DNA of 32,456 bases from Clostridia bacterium (GTDB lineage Bacteria; Bacillota; Clostridia; Oscillospirales; UBA644), in NCBI GenBank assembly GCA_017934975.1, contig JAGBIM010000026.1, positions 1-32,456 on the forward strand, in the 5' to 3' direction. The notes beneath the pieces are model-generated. The model had not been told where the DNA came from, ran no database searches, and saw nothing but the letters and a program-made list of their open reading frames with translations. The translations under genes and the position numbers were made by a program. Below, piece after piece: positions 22,352-30,745 of this stretch (the first letter of the stretch is position 1; the number at the start of each line of letters is the position of its first letter).

Positions 22352-24310
22352 ATGCCGTCCAAGGACCTGCCGATTTATCTGTTCCGTCAGGGAACGAATT
22401 TCGAAAGCTATCGCTTCTTCGGGGCCCACGCGGAAACGCGGAACGGACGGGAGGGCTTCGTCTTCCGTCTCTGGGCCGACCACGCAACGGCAATTTCGGT
22501 CATCGGCTCCTTCAACGGATGGGACCCCAACGCCTCCCCCATGGAGAAGGAAAACGGAATCTGGGAAGTATTTATTCCCGACGTAAAAATTTACGATCAG
22601 TACAAATATCGCATCGTCGCTTCTTCGGGAGAAATTCTGGAAAAAGCAGATCCCTACGCCTTCCATTCGGGATGGGGCACCCACACGGAATCCCGCGTTT
22701 TCCCTTTGGAAGGTTACGAATGGCGGGACGGGGCGTGGATGCAATACCGCAAAAACACAAACCCCTACCGCAGTCCCTTGAATATTTACGAGGTTCATGC
22801 CGGATCCTGGCGCAGATACGCGGACGGGAATCCCTTCTCTTACCGCAAGCTGGCAGAGGAGCTGATCCCCTACGTGCGGGAAATGGGATACACCCATATT
22901 GAGCTTTTGCCCATTACGGAGCATCCCCTGGAGGAATCCTGGGGGTACCAGTGCTGCGGATATTACGCCCCCACCTCCCGCTTCGGCACTCCCCACGATC
23001 TGATGTATTTTGTGGACGAGTGTCACCGTCAGGGCATCGGCGTTTTGCTGGACTGGGTTCCTTCCCACTATCCCAAGGACGCCCACGGACTTTACCGCTT
23101 TGACGGCGATTTTTTATACGACTACAAGGACCCTGCCAAGAGGGAACAACCCCAATGGGGCACCGCCGTATTCGATTACGGCCGCCCCGAGGTGCAATCC
23201 TTCCTGGTCTCCTCCGCGCTGTTCTGGCTGAAGGAATATCACTTCGACGGCCTGCGGGTGGACGCGGTCACCTCCATGCTCTATCTGAGCTTCGGCAAGG
23301 AATTCGAACTGCGCAACGCGGAAGGCGGAGAGGAAAACAAGGAAGCGGTCGCCCTGCTGCAAAAGCTGAACACCGCCGTGCACGCTCACGTTCCCGACGC
23401 GTTGATGATCGCCGAGGAATCTACCTCCTGGTCCAAGGTGACCAAGGATCCCGATCAGGGCGGCCTTGGATTCAACTTCAAGTGGAACATGGGCTGGATG
23501 AACGATATGATGGACTATATCGAGCTGGACCCCTTCTTCCGCAAGGACCATCACAATTATCTGACCTTCTCCTTCATGTACGCCTTTTCGGAGAATTACG
23601 TGTTGCCCATCTCCCACGACGAGGTGGTTCACGGCAAAAAATCCCTTCTGGATAAATTCCCTGCCCCCTATGAAAACAAGTTCGGCGGATTCCGCGCCTT
23701 TTTGAGTTATATGTACACCCATCCCGGCAAAAAACTGCTCTTCATGGGCTCGGAATACGGCCCCTTCCGGGAATGGGACTACGAAAACGAACTGGAATGG
23801 TTCATGCTCGGTTACGAATCCCACCGCAAGCTGAAGGATTTCACCCGCGCTTTGAATCTGTTCTATCTGGCGCACCCCGCCCTGTGGGAAGAAGATTGCG
23901 CCCCCGAGGGATTTGAATGGATCTCCCCCGACGACAACCGCAACAACGTAGTGGTCTTCCGCCGTAAATGCAAAACCGAAGAGCTGATCGTTGCCGTCAA
24001 TTTCGCCCCCCAGCGCTGGGACGATTACCGCTTCGGCGTCCCCGAGGAAGGGGAATACGAGGAGATTTTCAACTCCGACGATACGGCCTACGGCGGAAAC
24101 GGAATCAAAAACGGGCTTCTTCGCACCGAAGCCATCCCCTGGCAGGGCTTGGAGCAATCGGTCCATCTCAACCTGCCCCCCTTGGGCGCCCTGGTTCTGA
24201 AAAAGAAGGAAGAAAAAAAGATCCCCCGCATTGCGCCCCCCGAAAAACCCGCGCCCAAAAGAATTTCCCGCAAAGCCACTCCGTCACCCCGCGCAAGCCG
24301 CACGAAATAA
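22352..24310 (+). CDS. glgB: 1,4-alpha-glucan branching enzyme
   Basis: The 652-residue GH13 enzyme makes alpha-1,6 branches in glycogen. An N-terminal CBM48 (about 33-125, with GSFNGWDP) precedes the catalytic barrel. The nucleophile is Asp304 in GLRVDAVTSMLY, the acid/base Glu355 in IAEEST and the third acid Asp423 in ISHDEVVHGK. A C-terminal beta domain follows. The last 35 residues form a basic Lys/Arg/Pro-rich tail (KKKEEKKIP onward) that is not part of the family fold. GGAGGAG sits before the ATG. It is first of glgBCDAP. Confidence 0.96.
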   Translation: MPSKDLPIYLFRQGTNFESYRFFGAHAETRNGREGFVFRLWADHATAISVIGSFNGWDPNASPMEKENGIWEVFIPDVKIYDQYKYRIVASSGEILEKADPYAFHSGWGTHTESRVFPLEGYEWRDGAWMQYRKNTNPYRSPLNIYEVHAGSWRRYADGNPFSYRKLAEELIPYVREMGYTHIELLPITEHPLEESWGYQCCGYYAPTSRFGTPHDLMYFVDECHRQGIGVLLDWVPSHYPKDAHGLYRFDGDFLYDYKDPAKREQPQWGTAVFDYGRPEVQSFLVSSALFWLKEYHFDGLRVDAVTSMLYLSFGKEFELRNAEGGEENKEAVALLQKLNTAVHAHVPDALMIAEESTSWSKVTKDPDQGGLGFNFKWNMGWMNDMMDYIELDPFFRKDHHNYLTFSFMYAFSENYVLPISHDEVVHGKKSLLDKFPAPYENKFGGFRAFLSYMYTHPGKKLLFMGSEYGPFREWDYENELEWFMLGYESHRKLKDFTRALNLFYLAHPALWEEDCAPEGFEWISPDDNRNNVVVFRRKCKTEELIVAVNFAPQRWDDYRFGVPEEGEYEEIFNSDDTAYGGNGIKNGLLRTEAIPWQGLEQSVHLNLPPLGALVLKKKEEKKIPRIAPPEKPAPKRISRKATPSPRASRTK

Positions 24311-24389
24311 ATAAAAAAAACACAAACGAGCGCCGACCGAGCAACCAACCCGACCGGCACCCGCGACAAAAAAAGAGGAGGGTCCCGTA

Positions 24390-25610
24390 ATGATCCAAAA
24401 GAAAAAATGCATTGCGATGCTTCTCGCAGGAGGACAGGGCAGCCGTCTGAAGGTCCTGACCAAGAACGTCGCAAAGCCAGCAGTGCCCTTTGGGGCGAAG
24501 TTCCGTATCATCGACTTCCCCCTGTCCAACTGCATCAACTCCGACATCACCGTGGTAGGGGTTCTGACCCAATATCAGCCCCTGGTGCTCAACCGCTACA
24601 TCCGCACCGGTCTGCCCTGGGATCTGGACCGTCTGTACGGCGGCGTTTACGTTCTGCCCCCCTATCAGCAGAACAGCGGCGCCGACTGGTATAAGGGCAC
24701 GGCCAACGCTATTTATCAGAATTTCGCATTCATTGAACAGTACGATCCCGAGCACGTTCTGATCCTCTCGGGAGACCATATCTACACCATGGACTATTCC
24801 AAGATGCTGGAGGCCCACGAAACCTCGGGAGCCGACGCCACCGTGGCGGTCATTGACGTTCCCATGGAAGAGGCCTCCCGCTTCGGCATCCTTGCCACCG
24901 ACGACGAGGGACGCATTACCGAATTCCAGGAAAAACCCAAGGTGCCCAAATCCAATCAAGCCTCCATGGGTATTTACATCTTCAAGTGGAGCAAGTTGAA
25001 GGAATATCTGACCCGGGACGAAGCGGATCCCACTTCTTCCAACGACTTCGGGAAGAACATCATTCCCACCATGCTCAACGACGGTCAGAGGCTCTTCGCC
25101 TATTCCTTCCACGGGTATTGGAAGGACGTGGGAACCATCGACAGTCTGTGGGAAGCCAACATGGACCTGATTTTCCATCCCGACGAGCTGAAGATCGACA
25201 ATCCCGATTGGAAGATCTACGCCCGCAATCCCGTCTGTCCGCCCCATTATACGGGTCCCAACGCCTCCATCGTTAACTCCATCGTTTCCGAAGGGGGTAC
25301 CGTCTGCGGCAAGGTGCAGGACTCGGTGATCTTCTTTAAGGTGGATTTGAAAGAAAACTCCGAGATCTACTCCTCCGTGGTCATGCAGCACGCGGTGGTG
25401 GAACCCGGTGCAAAGGTTTATAACGCCATCATCGGCGACGGGGCGGTCATCAAGCGGGGTGCCGTAGTCGGCGCACCCACGGAAGAGGGCAAAGCCCCCG
25501 TAATCACCGTCGTCGGCCCCAACAGCGTGGTCAACGAAAACGAAATCGTTCCCGCAGGGGAAATCATCGACCGCGAGGACGCGGAGAAGGAAGGTGCCCA
25601 CAATGTCTAA
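24390..25610 (+). CDS. glgC: Glucose-1-phosphate adenylyltransferase, catalytic subunit
   Basis: The 406-residue enzyme makes ADP-glucose and pyrophosphate from ATP and glucose-1-phosphate, the committed step of glycogen synthesis. The nucleotidyltransferase signature LAGGQGSRL is at residues 13-21, followed by [24 protein letters not shown] and the sugar-binding EFQEKPK come later, and a C-terminal left-handed beta-helix (about 290-400) completes it. GAGGAGGG lies seven bases before the ATG. The 79 bp between glgB and glgC hold no structure or promoter I can see. In Firmicutes GlgC usually works as a heterotetramer with GlgD, whose gene overlaps the end of this one. Confidence 0.96.
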   Translation: MIQKKKCIAMLLAGGQGSRLKVLTKNVAKPAVPFGAKFRIIDFPLSNCINSDITVVGVLTQYQPLVLNRYIRTGLPWDLDRLYGGVYVLPPYQQNSGADWYKGTANAIYQNFAFIEQYDPEHVLILSGDHIYTMDYSKMLEAHETSGADATVAVIDVPMEEASRFGILATDDEGRITEFQEKPKVPKSNQASMGIYIFKWSKLKEYLTRDEADPTSSNDFGKNIIPTMLNDGQRLFAYSFHGYWKDVGTIDSLWEANMDLIFHPDELKIDNPDWKIYARNPVCPPHYTGPNASIVNSIVSEGGTVCGKVQDSVIFFKVDLKENSEIYSSVVMQHAVVEPGAKVYNAIIGDGAVIKRGAVVGAPTEEGKAPVITVVGPNSVVNENEIVPAGEIIDREDAEKEGAHNV

Positions 25611-26721
25611 TGCGTTCGGTATTATTTTCGCCAACATCCACGACGAAGCCCTCCCCCAGCTGACCCGCAACCGTACCCTCGGCGCCGTGCCTCTGGGCGG
25701 CCGCTACCGTCTGATCGACTTTATTCTGTCCGATATGGTCAACTCGGGCATCACCTCCGTAGGGGTCATCGCCCGCAACAATTATCATTCTCTGGTCAAC
25801 CATCTGGGCTCGGGCAAGGAATGGGATCTGTCCCGCAAATTCGGCGGACTGACCGTTTTCCCGCCCTACAGCACCGCAGGCGCAGGCCTCTACCACGGTC
25901 GGCTGGAAGCCATGAAAAACATCATGAGCTACATCGTCCGTGCACGGGAGGAATACGCCGTTCTCGCGGACAGTAACGTGATCCTGAACATCGACCTGGA
26001 AAAGGTCGTGGCGCAGCACGAGGAAAGCAACGCAGACGTCACCTGCGTCTATCAGACCCTGGAGCTGAACGAACGCAATCCCAGAGACCGTGTTCTGTAC
26101 GATACCGACGCCAACGGTCGCATCCGCGCCGTCCGTGCCGATCCCCGCACCGCGGAGGGCACCTGCTGCAACTCCTTGGGCATCTGGGTTCTGAAGAAGG
26201 ATCTGCTGATCCGGATTCTCGACGACGCACAGACCTCCGGCGCAAAGAGCTTTGAACGGGACGTTCTGGGCCGTCACTGCGACGATTGGCGGATTCTGGG
26301 CTACGAGTTCGAAGGATACGCCGCACAGATCCGTTCGGTCCAGGGCTATTACAAAGCAGGCACCGATCTTCTGGACAGCAACGTCCGCGCGGAGCTCTTC
26401 CCCCGTCAGCGCCCCATCTACACCCGGGTACACGACGAAGCCCCCGCCTGCTATGCGGAAGGGGCCAAGGTCACGGGCTCTCTGGTGGCCAACGGATGCC
26501 GCATTGAAGGCACGGTAGAAAACTCCATCCTCGGTCGCGGCGTATACGTGGCAAAGGGAGCGGTGGTCCGCAATTCTCTGCTGATGCAGGGGGTCGCAAT
26601 TTCGGAAGGAGCCAGCGTGGATTGCGCCATCATCGACAAAAACGCGTACGTGGCCCCCGGACGGAATCTTTCGGGTGCACCAACCTATCCCATCGTCATT
26701 GAAAAAGGAAGCCGGGTCTGA
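25603..26721 (+). CDS. glgD: ADP-glucose pyrophosphorylase regulatory subunit
   Basis: The 372-residue protein is a GlgC homologue that has lost the catalytic core. The N-terminal GGQGSRL loop is absent and replaced by [18 protein letters not shown], while the sugar-binding and beta-helix parts remain. In Geobacillus and Ruminococcus GlgD is inactive alone but raises the activity and changes the regulation of GlgC. The ATG at 25603 is preceded by AAGGAAGG and overlaps the glgC stop by eight bases, so the two subunits are likely made by coupled translation in near-equal amounts. A GTG nine bases upstream is rejected because it overlaps that ribosome-binding site. Confidence 0.95.
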   Translation: MSNAFGIIFANIHDEALPQLTRNRTLGAVPLGGRYRLIDFILSDMVNSGITSVGVIARNNYHSLVNHLGSGKEWDLSRKFGGLTVFPPYSTAGAGLYHGRLEAMKNIMSYIVRAREEYAVLADSNVILNIDLEKVVAQHEESNADVTCVYQTLELNERNPRDRVLYDTDANGRIRAVRADPRTAEGTCCNSLGIWVLKKDLLIRILDDAQTSGAKSFERDVLGRHCDDWRILGYEFEGYAAQIRSVQGYYKAGTDLLDSNVRAELFPRQRPIYTRVHDEAPACYAEGAKVTGSLVANGCRIEGTVENSILGRGVYVAKGAVVRNSLLMQGVAISEGASVDCAIIDKNAYVAPGRNLSGAPTYPIVIEKGSRV

Positions 26722-26744
26722 TCCCCGGAGAAGGACGTAGCAAT

Positions 26745-28169
26745 ATGGCAAAGATTCTCTTTACCGCCTCCGAGGCCTTCCCCTTCGCCGTTTCCGGCGG
26801 TCTGGGCGACGTGATCGGAGCTCTGCCCAAAACCCTTGCAAAAATCGAAGATAACGATATCCGCGTCATCCTTCCCCTCTACGGAAAGGTTTCCCCCGAG
26901 CTGCGCGGCGAAATGGAATTTCTCAAGAGCATTTCCGTGCCCGTGGGCTGGCGGAATCAATACTGCGGAATTTTCCGTCTCAACAAAGACGGCGTGACCT
27001 GGTATTTTATCGACAACGAATATTATTTCAAACGGGGAAGCCGTCTGTACGGCGACTACGACGACGGCGAGCGCTTCGCCTTCTTCTCCACCGCCTGTCT
27101 GGAAATTCTTCCCCACGTGGGCTTTTATCCCGACGTCATCCACGCCCACGATTGGCACACGGCTCTCGTGCCCATTCTCTACCGCACGAAGTATTCCATG
27201 CTTCCCGAGTACAAGGGCATCAAGACCGTGTTCACCATTCACAACATCCAGTATCAGGGAATGTTTGATCTGAACCGCAGCGGGGATCTGTTCAACATTC
27301 CCGACCAATCCGCTTATCTGGCGGAATTCAACGGCGGGCTGAACCTGATGAAGGGTGCCGTGGAAACGGCGGACAAGGTCTCCACCGTCTCTCCCACCTA
27401 TGCGGAGGAAATTCTCTACGCCTACTACGCCCACGGTCTGGAAGGCATCCTGAGCCGCAACAAGGGCAAGCTTACGGGAATCCTCAACGGCATCGACACG
27501 GTCCGTTACGATCCCGCCACCGACAAAGCCCTCAGCCATCCCTTCTCCCGCCGCACCCCTGCGCAGAAGGTGAAAAACAAGCTGGATCTGCAAAAGGATC
27601 TGGGCCTTCCCGTGGACAAGGATATCCCCATGATCGGCATCATTTCCCGCCTGGTCTCCCACAAGGGGCTGGATCTGGTCCTGCGGGTGATTCACGATAT
27701 TCTCAACCTCCCCCTGCAATTCGTCATTCTGGGGACGGGGGATGCGGAATACGAAACGGCGCTGACCAACATTCGGGAGCAGTATCCCGATAAGATGTCG
27801 GTAACCATCGACTTCAACAGTCATCTGGCCTCCCGTATTTACGGCTCTGCGGATATCATTCTCATGCCCTCCCAAAGCGAACCCTGCGGGCTGGTGCAAA
27901 TGGTGGCCTGCCGCTACGGCGCCGCCCCCATCATCCGCCGCACGGGCGGGTTGAAGGACTCGGTCTTCGACGCCTCCCTGGGCGGAAACGGCTTTACTTT
28001 CGACAACTACAACGCCCACGAAATGCTGGCCGCCATCGAGCGCGCCGTGGCTCTGTACAAGGACAAAAAGGCGTGGAAGACGCTTTTGGTCCGCACCCTG
28101 GACTGCGACTTCTCCTGGGACGCCTCCGCCGTCCAATACATGGAGATGTACAACGAACTGATCCGATAA
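26745..28169 (+). CDS. glgA: Glycogen synthase (ADP-glucose, GT5)
   Basis: The 474-residue GT-B glycosyltransferase extends alpha-1,4-glucan from ADP-glucose. It is recognised by the N-terminal ASEAFPF-x-x-SGGLGDV, HAHDWHT in the first domain, NGID before the linker, and the C-terminal SQSEPCGLVQMVA with the retaining-GT glutamate. Length fits the family, about 475. The first glycine-rich motif reads AVSGGL where the Escherichia coli enzyme has KTGGL, so the classic ADP-glucose-contacting Lys is replaced by Val; I believe other clostridial GlgA proteins vary here as well. GGAGAAGGA precedes the ATG, 23 bp after glgD. Confidence 0.95.
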   Translation: MAKILFTASEAFPFAVSGGLGDVIGALPKTLAKIEDNDIRVILPLYGKVSPELRGEMEFLKSISVPVGWRNQYCGIFRLNKDGVTWYFIDNEYYFKRGSRLYGDYDDGERFAFFSTACLEILPHVGFYPDVIHAHDWHTALVPILYRTKYSMLPEYKGIKTVFTIHNIQYQGMFDLNRSGDLFNIPDQSAYLAEFNGGLNLMKGAVETADKVSTVSPTYAEEILYAYYAHGLEGILSRNKGKLTGILNGIDTVRYDPATDKALSHPFSRRTPAQKVKNKLDLQKDLGLPVDKDIPMIGIISRLVSHKGLDLVLRVIHDILNLPLQFVILGTGDAEYETALTNIREQYPDKMSVTIDFNSHLASRIYGSADIILMPSQSEPCGLVQMVACRYGAAPIIRRTGGLKDSVFDASLGGNGFTFDNYNAHEMLAAIERAVALYKDKKAWKTLLVRTLDCDFSWDASAVQYMEMYNELIR

Positions 28170-28177
28170 AAAACTGC

Positions 28178-28210
28178 GATCCGCCGCGGGCGTATCCCCT
28201 GCGGCGGATC
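28178..28210 (+). other. Strong intercistronic hairpin between glgA and glgP
   Basis: A perfect 10-bp GC-rich stem, GATCCGCCGC with GCGGCGGATC, has a 13-base loop that can pair further, and begins eight bases after the glgA stop. On the plus strand no T-tract follows, so it is more likely an mRNA-stabilising or partial-attenuation element. A smaller hairpin, AGGGG-CTTTT-CCCCT (28258-28272), lies nearer glgP. No convincing promoter is seen in the 134-bp gap. Confidence 0.65.
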
Positions 28211-28303
28211 TCCCCCTTGATACGAAGGACTTTTCGTCCCGATTCTATTGCATATTCAGGGGCTTTTCCCCTTGATATAAGTTTTCAGAAAGCAGGTACC
28301 CTC

Positions 28304-30745
28304 ATGAAAAAAACGACGATTTCCGCAACGGAACTCAAACGTCGCATCGACGACAATCTGCTCCGCTATTACGGCACCGATCCCAAGGATGCGGATCTGG
28401 AGCAGATCTACAAATGCGCCATCACCGTGGCCCGCGACGAAGCGGTGCGCAAGCGCCTGGCCTTTGAAAAGGAAGTGGAAGAAAAGGAAGGGAAGCACGT
28501 ATATTATATGTGCATGGAATTCCTGCTGGGCAGAAGCCTGAAAAATTGCGTGTTCTCCCTCTTCGGCGAAGAAACCTTCGCAAAGGCCCTTTCCTCCTAC
28601 GGCGTCAAGCCCAAGGATCTTTACAATCTGGAACCCGACGCAGGTCTCGGAAACGGGGGCCTGGGCCGTCTCGCGGCGTGCTTCATGGAATCCATGGCCT
28701 CCCGCAACTATCTGGCCACGGGGCACAGCATTTGCTACGAGCTTGGCATGTTCAAGCAGAAAATCGTGGACGGCTGGCAGATGGAGCTTTCCGACAACTG
28801 GCTGCCCATGGGCGAGGTTTGGCTCTCTCCCCGTCTCGACGAGGCGGTGGACGTTCCTCTGGGCGGACACATTGAAGAATCCTGGGAAAACGGCCGATTG
28901 GTGGTGCGCCACTACGGTGCGGACGTCATCCGCGCCACGCCCTACGACCTGATGATCCCCGGCTACGATACGGAAGGGGTCAGCCGTCTGCGTCTGTGGA
29001 AGGCCTCGGCAAAGAACCCCGTGAACATGAGCCTCTTTTCTCAAGGGGATTATATCCGCGCCGCAGAGGAGAACACCAACGCGGAAATGATCTCCAAGAT
29101 CCTGTATCCCCCCGATAACCATCTGCAGGGCAAATCCCTGCGTCTGCGTCAGCAGTATTTCCTCGTTTCCGCCGCGTTGCAGAACATCGTCAAGGCCCAT
29201 TTGGCAAAATACGACGATCTGAAATCTCTGCCCGAAAAGGCGGTCATTCACATCAATGATACCCACCCCTCCCTCTGCATTCCCGAGCTGATGCGTATCT
29301 TCATCGACGAATGCGGCTACGGATGGGACGAATCCTGGGATATCGTGTGCCGCACCATCAACTACACCAACCACACCGTCATGTCCGAGGCTCTGGAAAC
29401 CTGGAGCGAGGCCACCTTCCGTGCCATTCTGCCCCGCATCCATTCCATCGTACACGAAATTAACCGCCGCTTCTGCGACGAAATGTTCCAAAAAACCAAC
29501 GGAGACTGGGATAAAATCTCCCGCATGGCGATTCTGGCCAACAATTCCGTGCGCATGGCCAACCTTTCGGTCATCGGATCGTCTAAGGTCAACGGGGTTT
29601 CCGCCCTGCACAGCCAGATTCTGAAGGATCGGGTCTTCAAGGACTTTAACGACGTTTATCCCGGCAAATTCATCAACGTCACCAACGGCATCGACCATCG
29701 CCGCTGGCTCTGCCAATCCAACCCGGGACTGACCGACCTTTTGAAAGAGTGTATCGGGGATGGCTTTATCAACGACGCCTCCAAGATGAGCGATTTCCTG
29801 AAATATCAGGACGACGCCTCGGTTCTGAAAAAGCTGAAGGAGATCAAAAAAGAAAACAAAGAGCGTTTTGCCCGTTTCCTGAAGCGGGAAGGCTGCGAGA
29901 TTCTGCCCGATCCCGAAATCATGCTGGACGTTCAGGTCAAGCGCCTGCACGAATATAAGCGGCAGCTGCTCAACGCGCTGCACATTCTGTCCCTCTATCT
30001 GGATCTGAAGGACAATCCGAACATGGAATTTACCCCCCGCACCTTCCTCTTTGCCGCCAAGGCCGCTTCGGGCTACTATATGGCAAAGCGGATCATCATG
30101 CTCATTTCCTGCATCGCCAAGATGATCAACAACGATCCCGCAGTGAATCAGAAGCTTCGTGTGATTTTCGCGGAAAACTACCGCGTCACCATGGCGGAAT
30201 ACCTCATGCCCGCCGCCGACCTTTCCGAGCAGATCTCCCAGGCCGGAACCGAAGCCAGCGGTACGGGGAACATGAAGCTGATGATCAACGGTGCCTTGAC
30301 CGTGGGGACCCTGGACGGAGCAAACGTGGAAATCCACAAGGAAGTGGGCGACGAGAACATCTTCCTCTTCGGCCTTCGCACGGAAGAGGTGGCGGATCTC
30401 TACCGCCGCGGCTACCGTCCCGCCGATTACTACAACTCCAACCCCCGCATCCGCCGCATCGTGGATACCCTGCGGGCAGGGGTTTGCGGGGAATCCTTCG
30501 CCGACCTGGCGGACAGCCTCGTGGCAGACAGCCGCTTCTCCGATCCTTATATGAATCTGGCCGACTTTGAGTCCTACCGTCAGGTTCAGGGACAGATCGG
30601 CAAAGAATACGCCAACGATCCCACCTCCTGGAACCGCAAGTCCCTGATCAACATCGCAAAGGCCGGATTCTTCTCCTCCGACCGCAGCATCCGGGACTAT
30701 GCGGAGGGCATCTGGGACATGAAGCCTCTGGGAGCAAAGAAGTGA
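28304..30745 (+). CDS. glgP: Glycogen/starch phosphorylase
   Basis: The 813-residue GT35 enzyme releases glucose-1-phosphate from glycogen ends using phosphate and pyridoxal phosphate. The cofactor lysine is Lys658 in GTGNMKLMINGA. Other family landmarks are YYMCMEFLLGRSL near the N-terminus, EPDAGLGNGGLGRLAACFM, HINDTHPSL, NGIDHRRWL and QVKRLHEYKRQLLN. The ATG at 28304 follows AGGT; the frame stays open 77 codons upstream but that part is unrelated read-through of the glgA end. Its stop overlaps the next gene by GTGA. Confidence 0.97.
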   Translation: MKKTTISATELKRRIDDNLLRYYGTDPKDADLEQIYKCAITVARDEAVRKRLAFEKEVEEKEGKHVYYMCMEFLLGRSLKNCVFSLFGEETFAKALSSYGVKPKDLYNLEPDAGLGNGGLGRLAACFMESMASRNYLATGHSICYELGMFKQKIVDGWQMELSDNWLPMGEVWLSPRLDEAVDVPLGGHIEESWENGRLVVRHYGADVIRATPYDLMIPGYDTEGVSRLRLWKASAKNPVNMSLFSQGDYIRAAEENTNAEMISKILYPPDNHLQGKSLRLRQQYFLVSAALQNIVKAHLAKYDDLKSLPEKAVIHINDTHPSLCIPELMRIFIDECGYGWDESWDIVCRTINYTNHTVMSEALETWSEATFRAILPRIHSIVHEINRRFCDEMFQKTNGDWDKISRMAILANNSVRMANLSVIGSSKVNGVSALHSQILKDRVFKDFNDVYPGKFINVTNGIDHRRWLCQSNPGLTDLLKECIGDGFINDASKMSDFLKYQDDASVLKKLKEIKKENKERFARFLKREGCEILPDPEIMLDVQVKRLHEYKRQLLNALHILSLYLDLKDNPNMEFTPRTFLFAAKAASGYYMAKRIIMLISCIAKMINNDPAVNQKLRVIFAENYRVTMAEYLMPAADLSEQISQAGTEASGTGNMKLMINGALTVGTLDGANVEIHKEVGDENIFLFGLRTEEVADLYRRGYRPADYYNSNPRIRRIVDTLRAGVCGESFADLADSLVADSRFSDPYMNLADFESYRQVQGQIGKEYANDPTSWNRKSLINIAKAGFFSSDRSIRDYAEGIWDMKPLGAKK

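Noticed and set aside
24168..28136. Several antisense frames of 395-500 codons opposite glgC, glgD and glgA
   Set aside because: They mirror well-identified genes, overlap one another oddly and have compositions typical of antisense GC-rich frames.
28212..28260. Possible promoter for glgP (TTGATA at about 28217)
   Set aside because: No acceptable -10 lies 16-18 bp downstream, so read-through from the glgB promoter is the simpler view.
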